The notes: a model not told the origin generated them from the sequence alone. 64,000 bases of DNA from Chitinophagaceae bacterium (GCA_016717285.1 JADKFU010000001.1:186001-250000); one strand, 5' to 3'; positions 53,154 to 63,318 are shown, counted from the first letter of the stretch. Numbers and translations: made by a program.

Positions 53154-55264
53154 ACTGTATCTATCATCCCCATAAATTCTTCTTCCTTAAGTATACTCAC
53201 TGTCCCCAACTTTTTCGCCTTCTCCAATTTCGATCCGGCATCTTCACCTACAACCAGGTAATTGAGCTTGGCACTTACTGATCCTAAAATAGTTCCGCCA
53301 TTTTCTTCCACCATCTTTTCCGCATCGGCGCGTTTCATGTTTAAGGTGCCGGTGAAGAGAAATGTTTTTCCTGCAAGTGCCCCTTCTGTTGATTGTTTCC
53401 GTTTTTCATGCACCATGTTTACACCTGCCTTGCGTAAGGCTTCAATCAATTCGACATTTGTTTCTGTATGAAAAAATTCATAAACACTCATGGCCACTTT
53501 AGGCCCTATGTCTTCCATGCTCATGAGCTGCTCCTGTGTCCAGCTTTTTAGATCAGTGAGGTCGTGAATTTGTTCCGCCAATTTTTTAGCAGTGGTTTCG
53601 CCGATAAAGCGGATGCCGATTCCAAACAGCACTCTGTGCAATGGCTGTTTCTTCGATGCTTCAATACCACTCTTCAGGTTGCTTACGGATTTATCTTTCC
53701 ATCCTTCTAATTTGCGGATGTGCTCGTAGTCGAGATGATAGATATCAGGTATCGTGCTCAGTAATCCTTCGTCAACAAATTCCTGTATTGTTGCGGCGCC
53801 TAATCCTTTAATGTCCATTGCATCTTTCGAAACAAAATGAATCAACCGTTCAGCAACCTGCGCCGGACAATTGACGTTGATACATCTCCAGTTCACTTCG
53901 CCTTCGGGCTTATGTAAAGGTTCATTACATGAAGGACAATGTGTCGGAAAATCAATCTTCTTTTCTTTGCCTGTTCTGCCTTCCGTTACCGCCATCACAA
54001 TGTAAGGAATCACTTCACCTGCACGTTCAATCAGCACACGGTCTCCGATCCGCAAGTCTTTATCATTGATAAAATCTTCGTTGAACATCGAGATAGATGA
54101 AATGGTGACGCCGGCCAGTTCAACGGGTTCCAATTTTGCAACCGGTGTGATGGCGCCTGTTCTTCCTACCTGGAAATCCACTTTTTTTAAAACGGTTGTC
54201 GCCTGCTTTGCTGCAAACTTAAAAGCGATGGCCCAACGAGGATGATGAGAAGTAAAGCCGCATTTCTTTTGAAGCGAAAGCTCATTTACTTTTATTACGA
54301 GGCCGTCAATTTCATACGCAAGTGATTCTCTTTTCTTTTCAAAATCTTTGCACACTTCAATCACCGCATCAATGCCCGTTACTTTTCTTATTTCGCCTTG
54401 CGGTGTTTTAAATCCCAATGCATACAGCATGTAAATATTATCCGCGTGATTGGAAAGTGTGGGTCCCAGTAAATTTTTTTCATTGGCATCTTCCGCAAAA
54501 CTGATGTGGTATAAAAAGGCTTCGAGTTTTCGTTCCGCCACATCTTTTGGATCCTGCTGCCGTAAACCACCGGAAGCTGAATTGCGTGCATTCGCAAGCG
54601 GCGGTAAATTTTCTTCCAGCCTTTTTGTATTCAGCTTTTTAAATGAATCTTTATTGATCAGTGCTTCGCCTCTTATTTCGATTTTATGAACACCATATTT
54701 TGAAAATGCTGCTGTAATGGGAATGGACCGCAGTGTTTTTATGTTGTTCGTGATTTCTTCTCCAACGGATCCGTCGCCACGTGTGGCGCCTCTGATAAGT
54801 TTGTCGCCTTCATACACTACGGAGATGCCCGCGCCATCAAATTTTGGTTCTACACAATACACAATTTCTTTTTCGCCGGTAAGGTCGCGTACTCTTTTAT
54901 CCCAGCTACGCAGGTCTTCGGCATCGTACGAATTGTCGAGGGACAGCATCGGAACTAAATGTTGTACTTCCGGAAATTCCTTCGTTAGATCATAGGAGAC
55001 ACGTTGTGTTGGAGAATCTGCAGTGATGATTTCAGGAAATTTTTCTTCCAGCTTTTTTAAATAGCTGTACAAATGATCGTATTCAACATCTGCAATCACG
55101 GGTTCCGACAAAACATAATAGCGCCATTCGTGATAACGGATTACGTCATGAAGTCCGCGGATTAAATTTAGATCCGGTTTGTTGGCTAATGACTTACCAG
55201 GAAATTCTTTCAGCAGTTGTGTGCTGAGAGCAATCAGTTGTTTTTGTTCTTCCGTAGAATACAT
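53150..55264 (-). CDS. ligA: NAD-dependent DNA ligase LigA
   Basis: 704 residues. Seals nicks during replication and repair. Domain Ia (YHEWRYYVLSEPVIADVEYD), adenylation domain with nucleophile Lys141 in VEPKFDGAGISVV, the OB fold (GRTGAITPVAKLEPV), a four-Cys zinc finger (CPSC…CINVNCP), helix-hairpin-helix repeats (FGIGIRFIGETTAKKL, MEDIGPKVAMSVYEF) and a C-terminal BRCT domain (LAGKTFLFTGTLNMKRADAE). All are complete. The stop codon at 53150 touches the recombinase remnant. Confidence 0.98.
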   Translation of the reverse strand: MYSTEEQKQLIALSTQLLKEFPGKSLANKPDLNLIRGLHDVIRYHEWRYYVLSEPVIADVEYDHLYSYLKKLEEKFPEIITADSPTQRVSYDLTKEFPEVQHLVPMLSLDNSYDAEDLRSWDKRVRDLTGEKEIVYCVEPKFDGAGISVVYEGDKLIRGATRGDGSVGEEITNNIKTLRSIPITAAFSKYGVHKIEIRGEALINKDSFKKLNTKRLEENLPPLANARNSASGGLRQQDPKDVAERKLEAFLYHISFAEDANEKNLLGPTLSNHADNIYMLYALGFKTPQGEIRKVTGIDAVIEVCKDFEKKRESLAYEIDGLVIKVNELSLQKKCGFTSHHPRWAIAFKFAAKQATTVLKKVDFQVGRTGAITPVAKLEPVELAGVTISSISMFNEDFINDKDLRIGDRVLIERAGEVIPYIVMAVTEGRTGKEKKIDFPTHCPSCNEPLHKPEGEVNWRCINVNCPAQVAERLIHFVSKDAMDIKGLGAATIQEFVDEGLLSTIPDIYHLDYEHIRKLEGWKDKSVSNLKSGIEASKKQPLHRVLFGIGIRFIGETTAKKLAEQIHDLTDLKSWTQEQLMSMEDIGPKVAMSVYEFFHTETNVELIEALRKAGVNMVHEKRKQSTEGALAGKTFLFTGTLNMKRADAEKMVEENGGTILGSVSAKLNYLVVGEDAGSKLEKAKKLGTVSILKEEEFMGMIDTV

Positions 55265-55500
55265 GCGTGGATTTCAGTTTGTAGCAGTCGCTTTATATTT
55301 TCAAAAATAGAAAAGTTTTGAAAGCGATAGGAGTCGGACAGTAAAACGAAACTTACAGGCTTCTATGAAAGGCTATTTTTTAGCAGCCATTCCGGTATCT
55401 CTTGCCTTTGATTTTAATCAATGGCCAATCTTTAATACAAATGCTTTTTACAAAATTCCCCATCCATTGGTTAGCACTTTACTCATGGTCTGGCGCAAGC

Positions 55501-55576
55501 TATCCGATGGATGAACTCAGGCTGTTGCGCACCATCCGATGCATTGCAAAGCAATCGGGCAAGGCGCATCGGATGG
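55501..55576. repeat. REP-like nested hairpin
   Basis: CCATCCGATGC (55532-55542) and GCATCGGATGG (55566-55576) form an 11-bp stem. Inside it ATTGC/GCAAT (55543-55547, 55551-55555) makes a second hairpin. A further TATCCGATGGAT at 55501-55512 repeats the motif. This is the only structure in the 430-bp gap between ligA and the anti-sigma gene; no gene was found there. Confidence 0.6.
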
Positions 55577-55694
55577 ATAAAATAATCACATCAAACACAA
55601 CCTTAGTTCTTCAATGCACTTACCCAATAAATTTGAATAATAATTTTTGTTGCAGGTAGTTTGAAAATTTCTCAAAACGGTAATAATGCCGCAA

Positions 55695-56367
55695 TCAGGA
55701 CGCTACTGTTCCTATTACATACATCTGATCCATAGTGGGATGATCACTGCCACCCCGCGGCTCAAGCGTTACAGCAAAGGCTGCTGCATTTGTTGCATTG
55801 GTCATCTTCATCATTTCACCGGTTTTAACATCAAAAACACCTGCACTCACCGGACCTGCTTCTGGATCAATAAACCACAACTGATATTGTTTGTCGGCTG
55901 CAGCAGGCGGCAACGTCTTGATATCCATGAATACAACTTTTGATTCTTTGTTCCAGTAAACGAGCACGACACTGGCCGGAGATTTCACAGTGCCTTTCAT
56001 CATCACCCTTGTCGTGTTCGCATCTGTAAGCATCTGCACCTTCTCTGTATTTTGCTTCAACGCTAACTGAAGCACATCTACTTGCTTTAAAATGCCCGAT
56101 TCCTGTTCTTCCAATTGCGCTAACTGTTCCTGTGAATGCATGAATTGATGATTGAAATAAAATGCAATACCACTCAAGGCAACAATATGGAGCAATAGCA
56201 TATTTAAAAGCAAATCTTTCCAGTGCAAATTGTAGCGAAACCAATTCGGCTTTTATTTCAGCATGCTGACAGGCTTTCAATTCCACATCTCTCATTTCTT
56301 CTATGGAAAGAAGTCCTGAGACATACAGGTCAAGCACTCCGGATGATATGTATTCTTCAGTATTCAC
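55695..56367 (-). CDS. RskA-like anti-sigma factor, disrupted between N-terminal domain and membrane helix
   Basis: Two frames. Frame 1 from 56367 reads MNTEEYISSGVLDLYVSGLL…CQHAEIKAEL, the typical anti-sigma domain. Frame 2, open from about 56250 and containing a TTG at 56228, reads HWKDLLLNMLLLHIVALSGIAFYF (transmembrane helix). A coiled-coil stretch follows, then the RskA domain (VLVYWNKESKVVFMDIKTLPP…YQLWFIDPEAGPVSAGVF). The crossover lies at about 56190-56245. A one-base indel joins them but leaves almost no linker, so a small internal deletion is also possible. The gene starts 4 bp after the sigma factor stop, so they form one operon. Confidence 0.75.
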
Positions 56368-56371
56368 TTAA

Positions 56372-56920
56372 TTAAACAATAGATCTTAACTGTATCAAAG
56401 CCATTCTGATTTTAGTCTTTACTGTACCCAGCGGAATGTTCAACTCATTCGCTACTTCTGCCTGTGTATAACCACTGAAATAAACGAGGTCAAGAATTTC
56501 ACGCTGTTCCGGTTTTAATTTATCAAGCATGTTTTTCAATCCTATCTGATCAGGATTAAAAGCGGTGCTCTTCTTTGAATCGATGAAACCTACGATTTTA
56601 TCAACGTCAAGGTTTTTCTGTTGGTTCTTGAAGCCTTTAGAACGGGTGTAATCAATGGCAAGGTTGCGGGCGATGTTTACAATCCAGGTGAATAACTTGC
56701 CCTTCGTTTTATCGTACTGCGAAAAGTTATTCCAGATCTTTACAAAGGTATCCTGCAATACATCTTCTGATGATTCTTCATCCTGAACAATCCGGAAAAT
56801 AACACCATTCAAAGCCGGCGCATAATTATCGTAGAGATAAGAAAATGCTGATTGGTCCTTTTTAAAAAGACGGGATACCAATACATCTTCGGAAATTGAT
56901 ATGGGATTTGTTGCGTCCAA
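56372..56920 (-). CDS. ECF-type RNA polymerase sigma factor
   Basis: 182 residues. Region 2 has FSYLYDNYAPALNGVIFRIV and DVLQDTFVKIWNNFSQYD…KGKLFTWIVNIARNLAIDYTR (-10 recognition). Region 4 has KPEQREILDLVYFSGYTQAEVANELNIPLGTVKTKI. Co-transcribed with the RskA-like anti-sigma gene, which should hold it at the membrane until a signal arrives. Target promoters are not identified. The start is 253 bp from the divergent acyl-adenylating gene. Confidence 0.95.
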   Translation of the reverse strand: MDATNPISISEDVLVSRLFKKDQSAFSYLYDNYAPALNGVIFRIVQDEESSEDVLQDTFVKIWNNFSQYDKTKGKLFTWIVNIARNLAIDYTRSKGFKNQQKNLDVDKIVGFIDSKKSTAFNPDQIGLKNMLDKLKPEQREILDLVYFSGYTQAEVANELNIPLGTVKTKIRMALIQLRSIV

Positions 56921-57173
56921 ATGTTTTTATAGCTTACGGCAAATATGAACTTTATTTGGTTGCCTTGCAACAGGCAGCGTTGGTTAAACAATGTCATAAT
57001 ACCGGCTCACTGCAAACTTCACAATAGGAACTATTGTTTTTTGGGTGGTGATCATGATCCATTAGTTGATTGGTTGCAGGTCGTTCATGTTATGTGTGAA
57101 GTATTATCTTTAACCGTTTTGAAAGTCATTTATCAAAACAGAATTTGCAACCGCTCACAGAAAACGTAACCTG

Positions 57174-58719
57174 ATGCCTTTACTAGGACCCATGATCGAA
57201 CGCACGATCGCTCTCAACGACCGGTTAAAAGAACAACGTAACCGTTTGCTGCCGGTGAGCATACTTAAACACCAGGAGCGGCAGTTGAAAAGATTGTTGC
57301 GCAAAGCTGCATTCACAGAGTTTGGGAAGCATTTCAGGTTCTACAATGTATTGATGCATCATGATGTAATGAGTGCCTACCGGGAAGCAGTACCTGTTTT
57401 CCATTATAATTCTATTCTTGAAAATTGGTGGCAACGCACATTGAATGGCGAAAACAATATCTGCTGGCCAGGTCGTACGAAATATTTTGCATTGAGCTCC
57501 GGAACCTCCGAATCGGGCAGTAAAAGAATTCCATTGACCATTGACATGATCAGGGCGATTAAAAGAGCTTCTGTAAAACAGATTCTTTCAGGACGGCATT
57601 TTGGCTTTCCACCGGAGATATTTGAAAAAAGGATTTTAATGTTAGGTGGCAGCACTGATCTTAATAAACGCGGTAAATATTTTGAAGGTGACTTGAGTGG
57701 TATCAGCGCTAAGAAAATTCCTTTCTGGTTCCAGGTGTTTTACAAACCCGGAAAAAAAATTGCGCAGGAAAAGACTGGGAAAAAAGCTGAATGAAATTGC
57801 ACGCAAAGCGCCCGGTTGGGATATCTCCATCATTGTTGGCGTTCCTGCATGGATTCAGATCATGCTCGAACGGATTATTGAATACAACGATCTTGAAAAC
57901 ATCCATGAGATCTGGCCCAACCTGCTCTGCTATGTGCACAGCGGTGTTTCTTATGAACCGTATCGAACAGGTTTTAAAAAGCTGTTCGGAAAAAAAGTGG
58001 TGGATATTGATACCTATCTCGCATCAGAAGGATTTATCGCTTTCGCTGATCATCCGGAGGCGGAAGGAATGAAATTGTTGCTCACCAATGGAATTTACTA
58101 TGAATTTGTACCGTTCGATGATGATCATTTTGATGCAAATGGCGACATGCTGCCAGATGCCAAAGCGCTTCATATCGGTGAAGTGGAAGAAAAAAAACCA
58201 TATGCATTGCTGCTCACCACCTGTGCCGGCGCATGGCGCTACCTGATTGGTGATGTGGTGCAGTTTACATCAGTCGCGTTAGCGGAAATAATAATTGTAG
58301 GAAGAACGAAACACTATTTGAGTTTAACCGGCGAACATCTTTCTGTTGACAATATGAACCGTGCCATTGAACTGGTGAATGAAGAACTCAATATCAATAT
58401 CCGTGAGTTCTCTGTTGCAGGCATTCCTTACGAAGGTTTATTCGCGCATCAATGGTACATTGGTTGTGACGATCCTGTGGATGCGAAAATGCTGTGTGAT
58501 AAGCTTGATCAGCACCTGATTGCATTGAATGATGATTACGCAACAGAGCGCACTTCCGCTTTAAAAAAAGTATTGGTCGATATAATGCCAACTTCCGTGT
58601 TTATGGAATGGATGCGACAGCAAGGCAAGCTGGGTGGTCAGCATAAATTTCCAAGAGTGCTGAAGAAAAAGCAATTGGAAGACTGGCTGAATTATTTAGC
58701 ACAGGTGAAAGAGAAGTGA
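57174..58719 (+). CDS. GH3-auxin-family acyl-adenylating (acyl-acid-amido synthetase) enzyme, frameshifted
   Basis: Frame 1 (57174 to about 57770) has ALSSGTSESGSKRIPLT (ATP/AMP-binding P-loop) and FEGDLSGIS. Frame 2 continues WEKKLNEIARKAPGWDISII, GVPAWIQIM, ASEGFIAF, YYEFVPFD, LTTCAGAWRYLIGDVV and HLSVDNMNRA. The break is a missing A in A4 at 57769-57772; adding it gives KKIAQEKDWEKKLNEIA. The restored protein has about 515 residues, normal for this family. Plant GH3 proteins conjugate amino acids to acyl acids; the bacterial substrate is unknown. Confidence 0.85.
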
Positions 58720-58746
58720 TAGGAGTTATCTGAACTCGATCAGCAA

Positions 58747-59792
58747 TTATTCTACCGTCCAGGTTTCCCTTCCGCGAAGCAACTTATCAAGATCTGCGGT
58801 TCCAACTTTCGCGGTAGCATTCACAATCTGCTCATTCATCACGTCTTCGTAAGTATCACGGACTCTCGTATAAAAAACACCGAATGGTTTTGGATAAAAA
58901 TGCGTACCGTCATTCATTTCATAAATGCGTGAAAGTATCATGGCTTTGTTAATGTCCTTCGCATCGTGCACCATCAGGTCATCTTTCGAAAATCCTTCAT
59001 TCAGATTCACTACCTGTGGCGTAAATCCATCCAGCCGTATGCCCATTTCATCGTTGTTGCCGAATATCAATGGTTGTCCCTGCACCATGAAAAGGTCATT
59101 CAGTTTCCTGGTCCCTTTTTCGGTGAAGAGTTCAAAAGCGCCATCATTATAAATATTGCAGTTTTGATAAATCTCAAGGAAGGAAGCTCCTTTGTGTTTC
59201 CAGGTTTGTAATAACATCTGTTGCAGATGGGCAGGATCACGATCCATCGAACGCGCCACAAAAGTGGCATCAGATCCCAAAGCCAGCGCAATTGGATTGA
59301 ACGGATGATCAACAGAACCGTATGGAGTTGATTTGGTGACTTTATTTTCTTCAGAAGTGGGAGAGTACTGACCTTTTGTTAAACCATAAATCTGGTTGTT
59401 GAACATCAGCACATTCACATCAAAATTACGGCGCATCAGGTGAATAAAATGATTGCCGCCAATTGACAATGCATCACCATCACCGGTTACAATCCAGACA
59501 CTCAGCTCCGGCCGGCTTGCCTTAAGACCTGATGCAACTGCTGTTGCTCTACCGTGAATAGAATGCATTCCAAAAGTATCGGTGTAATAAGGAAACCTCG
59601 AAGAGCATCCAATGCCACTGATAAATACGATGTCTTCTTTTTCAGACCGAGTTGCGGAAGTATAGTATGCACCTGTTTGAGAATGGAATAATCGCCACAT
59701 CCGGGGCACCACCTTACATCCTGATCAGTTTGAAAATCTTTTGAAGTGAGCTTTACTTCAGGGGCTGCGTCTATTGTGAGTGTTTCAGACAT
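58747..59792 (-). CDS. korB: 2-oxoacid:ferredoxin oxidoreductase beta subunit, frameshifted
   Basis: Thiamine-diphosphate subunit of the enzyme that decarboxylates 2-oxoglutarate to succinyl-CoA with ferredoxin. The N-terminal frame (59792 to about 59640) has VRWCPGCGDYSILKQV (Fe-S cysteines). The second frame has DIVFISGIGCSSRFPYY, HGRATAVASGLKASRP and WIVTGDGDALSIGGNH (ThDP/Mg motif). The break is a missing base in T5 at 59638-59642; restoring it gives GLKKEDIVFISG. About 348 residues. It follows korA by 55 bp and forms its partner. Confidence 0.93.
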
Positions 59793-59847
59793 CTTGTTAA
59801 TTTTCTTTTAGAGTTCTAAATGCTAAACTTTTTTATTTCAGTACTTG

Positions 59848-61689
59848 CTATGCCAAAATTTCTTTGATCGCCTGCACTAATTCTGCTTTCATAATGGGTA
59901 ATCCCTGTATTTTATTGAATGGAATAGCAGGAATCATGAATTTATCCCGTATCACTTTCACCAACTGACCATTGTTAATTTCAGGCACCATCACCTTATC
60001 ATAGTTGTTGAGTATTTCTCCGAGGTTTTTCGGGAAAGGTTTCAAATGGCGAAGGTGTGCATGTGCCACTTTGTATCCTTCTTCCTGCAGTTCTTTCACC
60101 GCAGCTTTAATAGAACCGTACGTTCCACCCCATCCTAACACCAGCAATTCTCCTTTTGAAGGACCGCTGTCAAGATCCTGTAGCGGAATATAATTCGCAA
60201 TCAGTTCCACTTTTTCTTCTCTCAGTTTTACCATGAATTCATGGTTCTCCGGTTCGTAAGAAATATTTCCGGTGATGTTTTGTTTTTCCAATCCTCCGAT
60301 ACGGTGTTCTAATCCTTTCGTACCCGGAATAGCCCATGGACGTGCAAGTTTTTCATCACGTGCATAAGGCATAAATTTTTCGCCGTTCTCCATGGGTTTC
60401 GCAAAGGCCATTTTTATTTCTTTCAGATCATCTGCGGAAGGAAATCTCCAGGGTTCTGCACCATTGGCGATGTAACCATCACTTAATAAAATAACAGGCG
60501 TCATGTGTTGAATGGCAATTCTTGCAGCTTCAAACACAGCAAAAAAACAATCTGCCGGCGAGTTGGCCGCAATAACCGGCATCGGACATTCTCCATTTCT
60601 ACCGTATAAAGCCTGCATCAGATCGGCTTGCTCTGTTTTGGTTGGAAGCCCTGTAGAGGGTCCGCCACGTTGAATGTTACAAATCAGCAATGGAATTTCA
60701 AGCATTACGGCCAATCCCATAGCCTCAATTTTTAATGCCATGCCCGGGCCGGAGGTAGTAGTAACACCCAATGATCCGCCGAATGATGCTCCAATGGCAG
60801 AACAGATAGCAGCAATTTCATCTTCTGCCTGGAAAGTTCTGATGCCAAAATTTTTATACTTCGCAAGTTCATGCAAAATATCTGAAGCGGGTGTAATTGG
60901 ATAAGCACCAAGAAATAACGGCAATCCTGATTTTTGCGATGCAGCCACCAGGCCCAATGTCAATGCCTGGTTACCCATTATATTCCGGTAAGTGCCGGGT
61001 TCCATCTTCGCTTTCTCCACATGAAAACGCGTGGTGAAAGTTTCTGTGGTATCACCGTAATTGTAACCGGCTTTTAGTGCACGGATATTCGCTTCTTTTA
61101 CATCCTCTGACTTGGCGAATTTTTTCGTAACGAAATTAATGGTGTTTTCCATCGGGCGGTCAAACATCCAATAGAGAAATCCGAGCACAAACATATTCTT
61201 GCAACGATCCTTTTCTTTCACGCCCAGCTGAATATCGGAAGTAGCTTCACGCGTCATACGGGTAACATCCACCTTTATCAGGTTAAATCCTTCCAGCGTA
61301 TTGTCTTCTATCGGATTTTTTTCATATCCGGCAAGCTTTAAATTTTTTAAGTCAAATCCTGCGGTATTGGCAATGATGATCCCGCCTTTTTTCAAATTGA
61401 AAAGATTCACCTTCAGTGCGGCAGAATTCATAACTACCAGCACATCGCATTTATCACCCGGTGTAAAAATCTCTTTACTGCCGAAGTTTAGCTGATAACC
61501 GGAAACACCTGCTACAGTGCCTATTGGTGCGCGGATCTCGGCAGGAAAGTCAGGGAAAGTACCAAGATCATTTCCGAACAAGGCTGCCGTATTGGTAAAC
61601 TGGCCACCTGTAAGCTGCATTCCATCGCCTGAGTCGCCTGCGAATTTGATCACGACCTCATCGAGAACTTCAAAATTATTATTACTCAT
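59848..61689 (-). CDS. korA: 2-oxoacid:ferredoxin oxidoreductase alpha subunit (gamma-alpha fusion)
   Basis: 613 residues. The N-terminal gamma domain (about 1-195) begins EVVIKFAGDSGDGMQLTGGQ and includes IGTVAGVSGYQL. The alpha/pyrimidine domain follows: YPITPASDILHELAKY, AEDEIAAICSAIGASFGG, TTTSGPGMALKIEAMGLAV and the Rossmann-like LLVLGWGGTYGSIKAAV. This fused layout is usual in Bacteroidota. With korB it forms the ferredoxin-dependent step of the TCA cycle or a reductive variant. The substrate 2-oxoglutarate is inferred; other 2-oxoacids are possible. Confidence 0.94.
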   Translation of the reverse strand: MSNNNFEVLDEVVIKFAGDSGDGMQLTGGQFTNTAALFGNDLGTFPDFPAEIRAPIGTVAGVSGYQLNFGSKEIFTPGDKCDVLVVMNSAALKVNLFNLKKGGIIIANTAGFDLKNLKLAGYEKNPIEDNTLEGFNLIKVDVTRMTREATSDIQLGVKEKDRCKNMFVLGFLYWMFDRPMENTINFVTKKFAKSEDVKEANIRALKAGYNYGDTTETFTTRFHVEKAKMEPGTYRNIMGNQALTLGLVAASQKSGLPLFLGAYPITPASDILHELAKYKNFGIRTFQAEDEIAAICSAIGASFGGSLGVTTTSGPGMALKIEAMGLAVMLEIPLLICNIQRGGPSTGLPTKTEQADLMQALYGRNGECPMPVIAANSPADCFFAVFEAARIAIQHMTPVILLSDGYIANGAEPWRFPSADDLKEIKMAFAKPMENGEKFMPYARDEKLARPWAIPGTKGLEHRIGGLEKQNITGNISYEPENHEFMVKLREEKVELIANYIPLQDLDSGPSKGELLVLGWGGTYGSIKAAVKELQEEGYKVAHAHLRHLKPFPKNLGEILNNYDKVMVPEINNGQLVKVIRDKFMIPAIPFNKIQGLPIMKAELVQAIKEILA

Positions 61690-61949
61690 GCTGTACTCCC
61701 TTATTTTTATAGTAATGAAAAATTGTACTGTTTAAACATCGGAATGGCTAATTTATAATATCCGGATTCAGCTTCCTTTTCGCTTAGCGCCGCAATATAT
61801 ACATTGTGTCCATTGTGCCAAATGATGAAAGTCTTCTTGTTTTGCACACAATTTTTCCGGTTTGACTTTTCCTGTTAATTCGCTGGAACAATCATTCATA
61901 CTTAAAAGAATGAAATCAAAATTACGACATCAATAGAAAGGTTCAATAC

Positions 61950-63023
61950 TTATAATTTCAACTTCACATACACCGGCAGATGATCACTGAATCCAATGGG
62001 TTTCTGAGCCTCGAAAGTCCGGTAAGGTATCATTTGCTGATACGCGGGTTCTTCAGTCAGCAGCCATGGTGGTTTGAAAAGATAGATATCATGAAAATTA
62101 TTCTGATCGTCCAATTCGTTTTTGATAAGCGATGTAGATAGTATAATCTGGATGAATCTGCTCCAGTCTCCCTTGTAAAACTCTGATCCTTCACCGGCCT
62201 TCCAATTGAAATTATTAGCCGGATCATACAAAGAATTATTAACCGTCATGTCAGGTGTTTTCGTTGCTCCCAATATTTTTGAAACAGATGCATCAGAAGG
62301 ATTGTCATTAAAGTCGCCCATCAGCACCATCTTCGCGTAGGGAGATTTAAGTAAAATGGAATCTGCCGCTTTCCGTAAAACTTTGGCTGCGGCTTCTCTT
62401 CTTGCCTGGGATTCCTGCGTTCCTCCGCGCCGTGAAGGCCAGTGGTTGAGAAAAATGTAGAGTGTATCTTTTGTGGAAGTTATACCGGTAATTAAAAGAA
62501 TATCTCTTGTTGGTCTCGATTCAAATTGGCTGATGTCAACTGTCAGCGCCTTCGTACCGATCACCCTGAAAGATTTCTTTTTGTAAATCATGGCCACGTC
62601 AATGCCTCTCATATCAGGTGATTCGTGATGCACGATGCCGTAATCCATCTTCTTTAGTTGCGGATGATTTATTAAATCCTTGATTACACCTTCGTTTTCA
62701 ACTTCTGATAAACCCACCAGGTCAGCGCCGTTGCCATCATTCAATTCGCTGATAACCCTGGCGATGTTATCGCTCTTCGCTTTATATTTCTCATGAGTCC
62801 AGTCATTTTTTCCTCCGGGAAGAAACTCCGAATCATCAATGGCAGGATCATCCTGGGTGTCAAAAAGATTTTCCACATTATAAAAAGCGATGATGAAGTT
62901 TGTGGTTCCTCTGGCCGGATATTCTGTTAGGTCTGTTTGATTATTTGTGCTGTTTTCCCGGAGACAAAATGAAAACAGGAAAAGGGTGCAGAGCAGAATG
63001 GAGAGGAAGACGGTGGGGCGCAT
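61950..63023 (-). CDS. Endonuclease/exonuclease/phosphatase family lipoprotein
   Basis: 357 residues. Signal peptide with a probable lipobox LFSFC (Cys about 20). The EEP fold shows IAFYNVENLFDTQDDP, VGLSEVENEGVIKDL (catalytic Glu), FLNHWPSRRGG (His), LMGDFNDNP (Asp/Asn) and the final SDHLPVYVKL (Asp-His pair). The WPSRRGG segment is shared with Bacteroidota extracytoplasmic EEP proteins. Substrate could be nucleic acid or a phosphate ester. It is 260 bp from korA with no gene between. Confidence 0.9.
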   Translation of the reverse strand: MRPTVFLSILLCTLFLFSFCLRENSTNNQTDLTEYPARGTTNFIIAFYNVENLFDTQDDPAIDDSEFLPGGKNDWTHEKYKAKSDNIARVISELNDGNGADLVGLSEVENEGVIKDLINHPQLKKMDYGIVHHESPDMRGIDVAMIYKKKSFRVIGTKALTVDISQFESRPTRDILLITGITSTKDTLYIFLNHWPSRRGGTQESQARREAAAKVLRKAADSILLKSPYAKMVLMGDFNDNPSDASVSKILGATKTPDMTVNNSLYDPANNFNWKAGEGSEFYKGDWSRFIQIILSTSLIKNELDDQNNFHDIYLFKPPWLLTEEPAYQQMIPYRTFEAQKPIGFSDHLPVYVKLKL

Positions 63024-63159
63024 TTGAATTATTGAGAGGCCAAAAATAGAAGTATAAAAATGTTATTTGAAGAATCTTTTTGAAGGAATGGAAACATATT
63101 CTCTGAAAATTAAAAGCCGAAAAAAATGCCCGGGTCGTTTCTCATTTGAATTAAAATTT

Positions 63160-63167
63160 TACTTTTG
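63160..63167 (+). promoter_or_regulatory. -7 element TACTTTTG upstream of the tRNA genes
   Basis: A perfect TAnnTTTG box 77 bp before tRNA-Ile. It probably drives the tRNA-Ile/tRNA-Ala transcript. No clear -33 TTG at the standard distance. Confidence 0.5.
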
Positions 63168-63244
63168 CGCTCCCGCATTGTTTGAAATCAGGTGCTGGTG
63201 TATTTTGTTCTTTTAAAATTTGTCCGCAATTCCCAGGCAGACAC

Positions 63245-63318
63245 AGGCTCGTAGCTCAGTTGGTTAGAGCGCTACACTGATAATGTAGAGGTCGGCAGTT
63301 CAACTCTGCCCGGGCCTA
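63245..63318 (+). tRNA. tRNA-Ile (GAT)
   Basis: 74 nt, anticodon GAT in the loop CTGATAA. Acceptor AGGCTCG pairs with CGGGCCT (one G-T wobble), D-arm GCTCAGTTGGTTAGAGC, anticodon stem CTACA/TGTAG, and T-arm GGCAG-TTCAACT-CTGCC. CCA is not encoded. First of a two-tRNA cluster, the usual Ile-Ala pair but without rRNA in the window. Confidence 0.97.

Noticed and set aside
57174..58719. Two separate genes in the GH3-auxin locus
   Set aside because: The two frames cover consecutive parts of one family domain and join with one added base in an A4 run.
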